From: Albula goreensis
Taxonomy: Eukaryota; Chordata; Actinopteri; Albuliformes; Albulidae
Length of the DNA stretch: 64,000 nt
Assembly: GCA_022829145.1 (NCBI GenBank)
Contig: CM040761.1
Location: 16,302,245-16,366,244, forward strand
Reading direction: 5' to 3'
Part shown: piece by piece, positions 47,801-59,910 of the stretch
Position numbering within the stretch: the first letter of the stretch is position 1
Layout of the letters: every line of letters starts with the position of its first letter
Notes under the pieces: generated by a model
Databases searched by the model: none
Told to the model about the DNA's origin: nothing
What the model saw: only the letters and a program-made list of their open reading frames with translations
Translations under genes and position numbers: made by a program

Positions 47801-48155
47801 AGTTTTCGTCGTGTGGAAAATATAAATATAGTAATTACTTAAAACACCAGAAAAGTATTCAGAATCAAGTGTAGGCTAAAATTAACAAAAAATTATGACG
47901 ATTTTGTATTTTACCGGTGATACTGATGGGATTGTTGCTGGCTTGAGTCGGGCTAGCTGCGCTGTTCCAAGTTTTTCCTGAGTCAGAGTCGGAACCTGGG
48001 GACCAGGGGTGAAGGTCCCCGTTGAAGCACACAGGGTCTTGCAGCGGAGGAGAGCTCCCGTAGAAAGAGTAGAGATTGAGGGGACTCGTCATAATCTCAG
48101 CCTCCCGATCCGCGACTCCTTCAAAACTTTCTGGGGTGTACCTGTCAAGGATCAT
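41823..48155 (-). CDS. nfkbiz: NF-kappa-B inhibitor zeta (I-kappa-B zeta), nuclear ankyrin co-regulator
   Basis: Twelve coding exons join in phase: 47915-48155, 47420-47529, 47299-47335, 46816-46916, 45936-46477, 45535-45640, 45266-45412, 44421-44484, 44163-44329, 43864-43974, 42070-42237, 41823-41876 (615 aa; human about 718). The N-terminus has MTSPLNLYSFYGSSPP and GVRVKNPVKDLIL, both IkB-zeta signatures. KRPASHDPPSTPCPKRPC is a basic nuclear-localisation-like stretch. PVSITTVQVQ falls in the transactivation region. FFQWQVEQEEEKLA precedes the ankyrin domain, which starts at DGDTFLHVAVAQGRRALS and runs through CWGRSPLHVCAEKGH, DHKSGRNALHMAAEEAN and AYNGNTALHIASALQ. The end is VRRILKGRG-VQVRSSHL. 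The protein binds p50 in the nucleus and switches secondary inflammatory genes. The central disordered part is replaced by a tandem decapeptide repeat. Exon 5 has tandem acceptors three bases apart. Confidence 0.95.
42497..42545. repeat. (ATA)n-rich microsatellite in nfkbiz intron 11
   Basis: Runs of AATAATAAT, interrupted, inside the last intron of nfkbiz. Confidence 0.8.
46031..46210 (-). repeat. nfkbiz: Coding 30-bp minisatellite in nfkbiz exon 5
   Basis: Six in-frame copies of a 30-bp unit encode (I/M)P(S/P)S(L/P)(V/L)PAGG. DNA copies are nearly identical, differing by a few substitutions. The block sits in the disordered region between the transactivation stretch and the ankyrin repeats, at about residues 253-312. 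Confidence 0.95.
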
Positions 48156-48319
48156 GTTTGATGTATTGGATGTCTTCCACAGAAACAGAAAAGCCCTTTC
48201 ACAATCGATATGCTTTCTACCACGTTAGACTGCGTAGTGTCCCTACCCTGTATTGCTGTTGAGTTTCGTTACTCTGTCAGCCGGCGAGACGAAAAGAGAA
48301 GTTGGCAAGAGGCAGCCGC

Positions 48320-48412
48320 GCCACTATTGGTTAGTTCGGATAAGGGTGTTCCTCCAAAATTCCAGTAAAGCGCACATATCGGAAATACCACGTCTTATTT
48401 TGGAACACCCTT
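48320..48412 (-). promoter_or_regulatory. nfkbiz: nfkbiz proximal promoter candidate with paired kB-like sites
   Basis: About 190-255 bp upstream of the nfkbiz start codon lie GGGTGTTCC at 48344-48352 and its exact inverted copy GGAACACCC at 48402-48410. A CCAAT-type ATTGGTT is at about 48326. GGGTGTTCC differs from a canonical GGGRNWYYCC site at one position. NFKBIZ is known to be a fast NF-kappa-B target in mammals, which makes functional kB sites plausible here. Binding is inference. Confidence 0.4.
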
Positions 48413-48748
48413 AAACAGTTTCTCAGGATTGTACTCTGCGTGTCCTCCACTGCTTTGCTTGCGATACAACTTTACATTTCTTCAGGGTACGCACTCAACA
48501 TAGCATTTATGCTTCCACTTCAAATTTGAAGCAGTCATGTCAATTTCTCGATATGGAGTAGCCAAACCTTTGCGAGGTTTTTTTTTTTTTTTTTTCATAT
48601 TTCTTCAGAGTCTACCAAGATACTCACTAAATATCAAGTAGCCTAATCAATGAGTTTTAGGAAACAGTATCATTCTGGACTGTTTTACAAATTAACATTA
48701 AAAAAATTCTTTCTGTAATATTTAATTTTGAACATTGAGTATGAGTAT

Positions 48749-48801
<53 letters not shown>

Positions 48802-49911
48802 CGTATGGCAAAATTCAGTAAAGAACACCATGTTAATTAGATGTCGTCAATCTGTACATTGAAAAAAGCCCCGTGTTGGCTACAAGATTTTCTTCCAAGT
48901 TTCGTTTGTGTATATATCGCCATCTAGTGGGTGAATCATTTACTAAAGCAATGGAGTGCTCAGGGAATATTTAAATGTTCAACAGCGTATAACAGGTTTG
49001 CTCTGAAATACATCTGACCAAATCAGTTTTCCATGTCATACTGAATATTTAACATTAACTGTAAAACCATTAAGACAGTGACAAACGTGAAACGACCAAT
49101 TAATATGGCGCATTGTTATAAGCATCATCCTGAAACTATTAATCAAATATAGATCTATTAAATACAGAACGGCATCATGAAAAGTTTAATAATTAAAACT
49201 GACGTTGGATCAACATCAGTTTTAAACATATGATGAATATATTTCGTGACAGTGATTCTTGGCTTGCCTACTATCCTAGGACAGCAAAACAAGAACAAAA
49301 ACGCTGCACCTGACAGACTCGAAATCAAGAAACATTTTTTTTTCTCACTGAATAACAAACAACCTGCCAAAATTAACTGTCAGGGCTGGTGTAAATATTG
49401 TTGTTCTTTTTATGTTAACATTACGTTTTTTTATTCGAAGTTTTTTGACAAGTAACTATGAAGACCAGATGCAAAACTGTAGCATTTATACAGGGGCAGA
49501 GGTTAATTTGCACTGTTGATGGACAGGGTGCCCTGGTGAAACCCATCAAGGCTGTGTATAATGATACCATTACAAATAAGGACCTTTCAAAAAACAACTT
49601 CAATTAAGATGGAGTTAGGAGTGGAAGAGGTACATAACTACATGTAACATTACAGAATTCATTTTAAATTCCAGAAGTACAAATACTATTTCATAGGGTT
49701 ATGACATGGTCGGGATCACAGAGACATGATTTGGTGCATGGAAAAGGGACGAGTATGGAGGGTTTTTCATTAGGCTATGTAATATCAGGATTGTTGAGGT
49801 TATAGAGAGTAGGCTACAGAATTGGACACAGAATCTGTTCCATTTTTTTGTGGCAAGTTACTGAGTATATTAAAGTGCTGAGATCTTGTCTACTTGCATA
49901 CTCCACCGCTG
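48413..49911. other. Intergenic DNA between nfkbiz and the small minus-strand ORF
   Basis: AT-rich spacer. It contains a T run near 48580 and an AAT microsatellite (listed separately). No coding exon is supported. Confidence 0.6.
48750..48793. repeat. (AAT)n microsatellite
   Basis: About fourteen AAT triplets in a row, followed by a run of A. Confidence 0.95.
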
Positions 49912-50175
49912 TCAACTATTTCTTAGTCGGCGGGTGGGGAAGTTCATGTACAATTTCTTGTACACATCCATCACGCCTGCAGGCTTATCAATACAGGGGA
50001 GTAGGTAGCTAGCGCCAGCTAGTTTAAGTAACCATGAAGTTAGATTCACAGTAAGTCCAATATACAGTACAGTAGTTAACATCGTTGCAACATTCCAATA
50101 CCAAACCGTGTTATAAACCAGAGGTTCAAACTGTGCATTGTAAGGGTTGCATTCTTCTGTTATTATTCCATTCAT
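49912..50175 (-). CDS. Small putative membrane protein, 87 aa, family not recognised
   Basis: A single uninterrupted frame starts at ATG (MNGIITEECNPYNAQFEPL) and ends MNFPTRRLRNS before TGA. The centre, about residues 25-60, is hydrophobic with one or two potential membrane segments (VATMLTTVLYIGL and SWLLKLAGASYLL). An in-frame GTG lies ten codons further upstream, but in an animal gene the ATG is the sensible start. The 5' ends of this ORF and of rpl24 (on the other strand) are about 245 bp apart, and a consensus ETS site (ACTTCCTG at 50206-50213) lies between, as in bidirectional promoters. In human the partner sharing the RPL24 promoter is CEP97, so this neighbour differs. It could be a real small gene, a partial exon or a fortuitous ORF; I could not name a family. 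Confidence 0.5.
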   Translation of the reverse strand: MNGIITEECNPYNAQFEPLVYNTVWYWNVATMLTTVLYIGLTVNLTSWLLKLAGASYLLPCIDKPAGVMDVYKKLYMNFPTRRLRNS

Positions 50176-50205
50176 TTCATGTTTCTTGCTCTGGACACCC
50201 GCCAC

Positions 50206-50449
50206 ACTTCCTGTTTTAGTAAAACGTCAAGAAATAGACTGTCCCTCCAATTGCCTGTATTAATTAAAAATAAAAATGTTTACATTCAACTTCAAAATGA
50301 GTGATTCAAATCGCAAGTTCTCGAAAATAATGTATGCACGTATGTCGCATTTTAGAAATCTTAGTTTCGTTAAAATATTTTTATTTTGTCTGGTGTACAT
50401 ATTCGCTACCCAGAATCCTTTCTGTCTTTTCCTTAGCTAAGCCGCCGTC
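50206..50449. promoter_or_regulatory. rpl24: Putative bidirectional promoter with rpl24 5' TOP tract
   Basis: The segment separates two divergent start codons. On the plus strand a pyrimidine tract, CCTTTCTGTCTTTTCC, lies about 15-30 nt before the rpl24 ATG, the expected 5' TOP motif of ribosomal protein mRNAs, followed by GCCGCCGTC just before ATG. An ETS core, ACTTCCTG, is at 50206-50213. Roles are inferred from motif and place. Confidence 0.6.
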
Positions 50450-53237
<2,788 letters not shown>

Positions 53238-55375
53238 ACCTCTACTTTGGTTACCAGTTGTTAATAAAATTCATTGTTAAAATATTTCAGGTTTGACTCT
53301 TTCATTTTCAACTTTGGTGTCTGTGATGGGCTCTCAAGATGAGTGTTTTTGCTTCATTTTTGGTTCAGTAAAACTTGGTTCATGTCTGATGAGCTGGAGG
53401 GAGCTGAGTTAAGCGTACACCAGTACTTTAGCACTCTTACTGTGGGAGGTCAATCATGGGTTGGCATGGAGATCTGGTGGTTTCTGCCATATGTGGAGTT
53501 AGCCAAAAATGCATAATTCTGATTTGCTGTTTTCCATTTTAGTTTTTCAATAAATGCTTAATGTACTCATTTGGTTTACATTTGGTATTTGAGCATATGT
53601 ATGTTGACTGATTACACTATCTTCCAGAACTGAAGGAATTTGGCCCCCCCTCTTGTTTGGATACTGGATGTTGAATAAGCTTCCTCTGTGTGGCCTGACT
53701 CTGCATACTATGCACACTAGCTAAAATAATTCTTACATTGTGTGCTCCTGCTCTCTCATGGACAGACCGTAGTTCCAAGTGGTGTTGCAAAATGGCTGGG
53801 GTTATTTACACTGGGGACATGTCCCCACCACTGTTTGAAAGCTTTTATTTAGTTGAACCTGTTGTTGTCCCCAGCACTTTTCAAAATAAACTGACACCCA
53901 TATACATCTTTTTTCAATTAACTTATGTGCTACTTGGTTGAATTGTTTAAGACAATTTTCTGTCTTGTATATAGCTTGCTGTGTATGCATATGTGTACAC
54001 ACCTACATGTGAATTCTCTGAAACAAACTTGCTCCACCACATGCAAAATGCACACAAACTATCAGAGAGCCTGGGAAGCTACACTTCATAAGTACCACTG
54101 AAGCCATGATTACTGTAAAAATACATGTTTACTTTTCAGAATCACAAAGTGTCACAATTACAGTGTGAATTCTAATAAAATAGAATTTACATAGATACAC
54201 ATTCTACACAAGTAACTCATTGCCTGAATGCATCAATGGGGAAAAACTTGAAGACAAATTGTATGGTATTAAAATATAAAATAAAGAGTCATGCAATATA
54301 ATTTTGGTAATTAACTACATCAGTAGCAAAATTACATGAATCAGATATGAACAAACTCAAGGCTTTGAGACACATTCAGTCCTATTCTCACACCTTGTTA
54401 AATGTGTAGAAATAATACAAATCTCATTCATAAACACAGAACCTACAAATTTTCATACTCACCAAGTGATATTTAACACAAATTTGCACACATACTTCAG
54501 ATTTAAAAATAAAATTGAGTGATCCAGAATTAAAAGACCAGAAAATATCTATAATTATCAATAATTTATAAATGTATGAGTTTATGCTGGAATTCATAAG
54601 ATTGTACCATCAAAAAACTAGAGGCAACTCAAGGAGAAGACTGGTAAGGGTTAGTCTTGGAATACCTGTGGTCGGATTGTGAGAGAACCAAAGAAACTCT
54701 CACCTCACCATCTGAAAACAGCATTTACTTTAGCAGCAATTTGCCAACCACTATTCTATCACTTCCCCATGTCACCTATCCTGAGTTTCAAACCAATCCC
54801 TCCTCCAAGACCCCACCAATCAGATCAGGCAGGAAACCAGTGATCAAATGTAAGCATCTGATGGCCTAGTTGTGCCCTCAAACACTCACTTCAGTTCAGT
54901 GAGCAACTCTATAGATTCATTTGCAAAATGTTATACCAATATTGATTTTTTTGTTGTCAGCACTGAAAGAGAAGAGAAGACAAGAGAGAATCACCTCAAT
55001 TTTGAATAGCAACGAGCAGCAAGGTTGAAGGACACGGAGGAGCAGATCAAGACATTAATGTTTTATATGTGGAATGCACTTCCCATTGATATTTCATTTT
55101 GAAAGGAAATGTGATCCAGTTGCCATTTCTATCAGTGCCCTCATTATTTAACACTTCATCGAGAGTATCCCTGATTTCAGGAAAATCCTTTGAGTGTTTA
55201 GATACTAGAGGAGGATTTAGGGGCTTCAGGATTGCTGCTAGACAGACATAAGGAAATGTTTGGACAGTCAGCATTATTATTATTACTCATGGGAAGGCCA
55301 TTTTGAGGATCTCAGAACTGAGGTGAAAGGTGAAGTTTTGAGGTAATCATGAAATCATGATCAGTGAGGTGTAAC
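53238..55375. other. Intergenic DNA between convergent rpl24 and ccdc181
   Basis: Contains the rpl24 3' UTR and polyA site, then AT-rich spacer and the 3' UTR of ccdc181. No further gene could be supported. Confidence 0.65.
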
Positions 55376-58300
55376 TCAGTAATGGTAACCATAGTGATCA
55401 GTAAATCTAAAGGACTTGGCCTCGCTGACAGTGCAGAGCAGATCCTGCATGCGTCGCGCCCGACGAGCTTCCATCACCAGCCTACGCGAGCGCTCCCGAG
55501 CCACACGCATCTCTGCCCGCTTCTCTGCATGCTTCCTCTTCAGCCACCTGTACCAAACGCACAATCCAGAAACACGTGCAGAGAGCAAACAGACACCAAG
55601 GCAAAGTCATAATTATTCACTCCAATAGTCATCATTCAAACTGTGCAATTCTAATTTGATTACCAAGTGGTAGTGCGACTCAGCACTTCAACATTATTAT
55701 GAATGAAAAGGGGGATGCGGGGTGAGAAACAGCACACATATCAGGAGCTGATATTAAATCATTCATCAGCAACTCAACTCCAGGCCCTCAAGAGTGACTG
55801 AAAACCCAGTGCAACAGAGAAACAGTGCTCTCTTTCACTTTCCACTCTCCATTTCCCTTTCTTATCTGTAGTTGAGTTAAATTCAAGATGCTTTACTGAA
55901 ATGAGATACAGAGTGTCAATACTGAAGAAGTGTAAAATACAAGGTTGTAGTGCGCAAAGTTTCAAATCCTCTTTCTATACATTTCCATTTCGATTTCTGT
56001 CTTTTTACTCAGAATATGAAGTTTCACTCTGATTCCTCTGTACTTATAGTTTGAAGTTCCACTCTTTCCATCTGATTTACACTGGTTCCTGTCTCTACTC
56101 ATAGAGTGACTGATTTCTGCCTTGATTCAATTTAAATTCCTCTCTTTGTACTCACAGTTCGAAGACTCGCTCTGAGTCTTCTGTATTAAGTCTGAAGACT
56201 TGATTAGTTTCTACTCTGTACTCACACTTACAGGTCTCTCTCTATACTCACAGCTTGAAGGCTCTCTCAGATTCCTCTTGATTGTGCAGGTAGTAGCTGC
56301 TCTCTTCCTCCAGTCGCTTCATTTCCTCCAGCTGTCGATCCTTCACCTGCTGCTCCTGTTTACGCTTCAGCCACAGTTTAAAGGCCTCTTGAGGGTCACA
56401 CTGATCTGTCTGCAGGGAAATGTACCATTAAATGCACGGTACATGGTCACTCCAGAAAGCATCTGTGTTCAAAATGCTCAGGCTGCATTGAGGATGAGCA
56501 GATTTCAGGGAGTATGTATAGACTCAGTGCTGCTGTTCCAACAGGGTCTGCTATCTAGCCTCATTGCAATCAATGTGAATGCAGCCAGTGCATGGGGTCA
56601 TGTGACACTCAGATAAGTGTGTATGATGGTATAAAGTACAATTATAGAGGACACAGAGCCATAGTGTGAGTGGTATTTATTTGTGCAGATATTACGCCCC
56701 CTGGTGCTGCCTCTTCCAGTACCTTACAGCTGGTTTTCTCCATCTCCTGTGCACGGTGGACCCTCCGCTCCTCCTGCAGCTGCTCTCTCTTCCTCTGTAG
56801 CCAGGCCCGGAAGGCTAGCTCATTCTCCTGTCTCTTCTGCGCCTCCTCCTCACGCCTCCGTTCCTCCTCCTAGGGGAGAATGACACATCTTTACAGCCCC
56901 TGCAGCAACTCAAAAGGGAAATACCTGAGAAAGTGAAAGTGTGGGGCTCACCTCTCTGCGCAATCTGTCTCTTCTCTGCTGCTGCTTTAGCTGCAGGTGT
57001 TTCTGCTCAGGTGAGAGGGTGAACGTGGTGTGGGACAATGTATTGCTGGCTGACTGCACCCTTCGCTTAGTGGCTCTCCCCCCTACACTGCGCTGGTTGA
57101 AGCCTGCTGAGTTGGGTCGGTTCTTTGGAGAGAGGTGGGGGCTTTGGAGTGTACAGGGGCTCAGTCCCCAGGGAGATGCCACTACAGGGCCTAGGTGAGG
57201 TAATGGAGGAAGGCTCGTTTTGGCGGGGGGAGTGTGAGGTGTCACCCTGAGAACAGTTCAGGGGTGGGAGCAGCCCTTGGCTCTCCACCTCCCTGAGGCT
57301 CACCAGGTCAAACTTCCCATCTTTCTCAACCAGAACCCGGCCCTCTCTGCCAGCCCCATCGCCAGTCAAAGCGTCTTCCTGCTGGGAGATCTGAAGTTCC
57401 GACATCCTCCCAGAAACATCACGCTCCTCCTCACTGCTCCTCTGAGGGGCGGTTTCCTGCTCGTACTCCAGCGGTGGGACCACCAGGTCCACCAACCGGT
57501 CCTTGAACTGGAGGCGGCGCCGCCGGCTCTGGTCTGGGGCGGCTTGGGCCTTCAGCTGTTGGTTGGCCTGCTGGATTTTCTCTAGGATGTATCGCTTCTC
57601 CTCCTCTGGCTGTGGTGGGACCAGGGAGAGGAATCATCAATAGGAGGGGGAGGCGGGTCTGTAGAAATGGGCATGGTTGTGGGGAGGGGCTCTGTGGAAC
57701 GTGGAGGTGGGGCTGTGGACACAGGCGGAGTCAGGGGAAGAGACTCGCAAGCATTTCCTCCATCTGACAGACCGTCGAGGGGCTCCATGGGTGATGGCCA
57801 CCTGTCCTCACCCCCGTCTGTCTCTAGCTCCTCCTCATCCTCCAGCTCTTTATCAATTTTGGCTTCAATGTCTTCATCCTCTGGTTCCTGCTGCAGGGGA
57901 AATGGTTTTACTAGGGACAGTAGGTATACCATGTGTTACTGTTACTGTTACCAGTTCAGGATAACTGGCTTGTTAGACAGGTACTCTACCATATAGGGCC
58001 AATAGTGTGCCCCTGTTACAACCCCCTGTTTCTGGATTAATATGATCAATGTATAAAATGATCACTGAAGACATATGGACCAGGTAGAAGTCCAGTATCA
58101 CCTTACCTGCCCCAAGTACCCCAGAGATGTTTGATTAAATTGAATGAACTTATATAAACAGCAAGACTGGCTCAGCGTATTGCTGTCAGCTGAAAAAATT
58201 GATTGCACTGAAGCGAAAGTAATGGATCTGCTGACAGTGATCAACATCTGATTTGTCAAAATGACAACAGAACTGAGTGAACCTGAAGATTGCGCTGCCA

Positions 58301-58470
58301 AAGTAGAAGAGATGAGCTGTCTTATGGCAGCCCATTAGGCAGTCCGGACAAGCAAACAACATGCTCACCTGGTCATCACTCCGCCCTTCCTCGCTGATGA
58401 GCCAGTCCAGATCTTTCTCAAAGTCGTCCTCATACTGCTGCTCTCGGTCCTGCTCTGCTGCCCCACTCAT
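55376..58470 (-). CDS. ccdc181: Coiled-coil domain-containing protein 181
   Basis: Coding exons on the minus strand: 58369-58470, 57812-57890, 56952-57605, 56723-56869, 56252-56409, 55376-55547. The N-terminus reads EQQYEDDFEKDLDWLISEEGRSDDQ, and later ILEKIQQANQQL, RLVDLVVPPLE and LVEKDGKFDLVSLREVESQG all match human CCDC181. The C-terminal half is charged coiled coil with repeated (A/F)-(K/R)-W-L-(K/Q)-RK units, ending SEAKSFRFTDHYGYHY. In mammals the protein binds microtubules and HOOK1 and is found in sperm flagella and motile cilia. One oddity: the 654-nt third exon has one base too many, and its frame changes between LVSLREVE and RPNSAGFNQRS, near a run of five G (57137-57141). Either this is a frameshift or sequence error, or an unannotated 64-nt intron lies at 57182-57245. 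Apart from that the gene looks intact (about 415-436 aa; human 509). Confidence 0.9.
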
Positions 58471-58482
58471 CCTCCCCTGGAT

Positions 58483-59656
58483 CTATAGAACCAGCCAGAG
58501 ACTAACATTTTGTGCACAACTTGCACAGTGAGCAAAGACTTGTGGCAGAAGACTCAGAGAGTAAAGACTGGATGCACATAAGCCGTAGACTTTTGTACAA
58601 TCCCCAAGCTCAGACCTGTTAATAGCATGGCAGTACATTCTCATAGACAAAGTACTATTCTACACATCAACGACATGTTAGCTAAACTCTTATTATTCAG
58701 GAACTAAATAATACTAGCTTGGGTTAAACAGGGAAACTAAAGCTTTGTAAACTGTATTAATGAACATGGATGTAAAATGTACCTTAACAAATGCGAGCTG
58801 AGCTCGAGCAATTTTGACCTGTCGACCGGCGCCTTCTAAAACCCCTCAGATACAGTTTAAGCTCACAGCCCATATGGTCCCACAGTCACCGTGCGAGCCG
58901 GACAGTAGCATTTGAAGGGTTATGGCTGCTAATGTCGGACACGGATTCACATAATCTTCTGGCCACACGGACATGACATACTTTTTCATGGCATTATTCA
59001 AACCGGCAGCATAAATACAAAACTTTCCCATCTCATCACTAGAAAATTTAGTAGACCTTAAAGAGAAAAGCAATGACAAAATCCACATGCAGCCTTACAA
59101 AGATTCGACTGGCGAATTTTAATTGTATAATAGTGCCCTATATTGTAAATCAAGTTCTACAAGACAGCTTCGTTATAAATCTAGACATAAATCAGGCTAT
59201 TTAGGCAATGACACAAAAGCATATCAACGAGAATAAAGAACGCGTATTCATTATTACTTACACAATAAATGAAACTTCGCATTCAACTGTGGATTCACCA
59301 TTGCAATATCGACAGTAGGGTATACCACTTTAAATTGTAGTCTATCCATACGGACAATCAAACGATCTTCTTACTTGCCGGGTATACGATTCCTTGATCT
59401 AACTAAGCAAAAGGTAATGCGTTATAGAGTGGTAGTTAGGTAGCTAATTCTTTAAGCGATAATGACAAGCATGGAGAGCGCCGTCGACTGAACCCATTCA
59501 CTTCATACAGTCTGTTAGCTAAGGATGAATCAACTCACCAGAGCTCTAGTTTATCACTTCCAGATATTTCATTTTACAAAAATGAATGCTGTCTTTTTGC
59601 TGTGAATTACATTGTCTGGTCTGAAATTATTTAGCATTAAATACATTTAGGCCTAC
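58483..59656. other. ccdc181 5' intron (inferred)
   Basis: Lies between the inferred leader exon and the first coding exon. No other gene is supported here. Confidence 0.5.
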
Positions 59657-59910
59657 CTGAGTCCAGACCTCCGTATAGTCTGTCAGAGGCTTAGCACTCC
59701 TCGTCCAGGTAGGGTTTGCAGCTGTTGTCATAGAGACAAAACAACACGCGACGAGACAGGGCGCGCACAGGCGCAGAGCTGACACCGCGCGCTGTTTTTC
59801 GGCTTTCAATCTGAGACGCTCTAAGAATGTTACACATAGGACACCAGTTTAATCATGATTTATAAATAATTAGTTTTCATAGGCCGACGTGATATCCGTC
59901 ACTAGGCAAC
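59657..59910 (-). promoter_or_regulatory. ccdc181: Inferred ccdc181 promoter, non-coding first exon and X-box-like sites
   Basis: The ccdc181 start codon lies 13 nt after an acceptor (GGTTCTATAG, exon from 58482), so a leader exon is required. A consensus donor, GACTCAG|gtaggc, ends such an exon at 59657, in a CpG-richer stretch (59.70-59.82 kb). Two sites resemble the RFX X-box: GTCACTAGGCAAC at 59898-59910, with an exact GGCAAC half-site, and GTTGTCATAGAGAC at 59724-59737. RFX factors drive cilia genes, which suits ccdc181. Function is inferred. Confidence 0.5.

Noticed and set aside
57606-57811. Proline-rich frame continuing from ccdc181 exon 2 (LPLTPPVSTAPPPRSTEPL)
   Set aside because: It reads through a consensus gtgagg donor into an intron and then a stop; splicing to 57605 restores the conserved EEEKRYILEKI frame.
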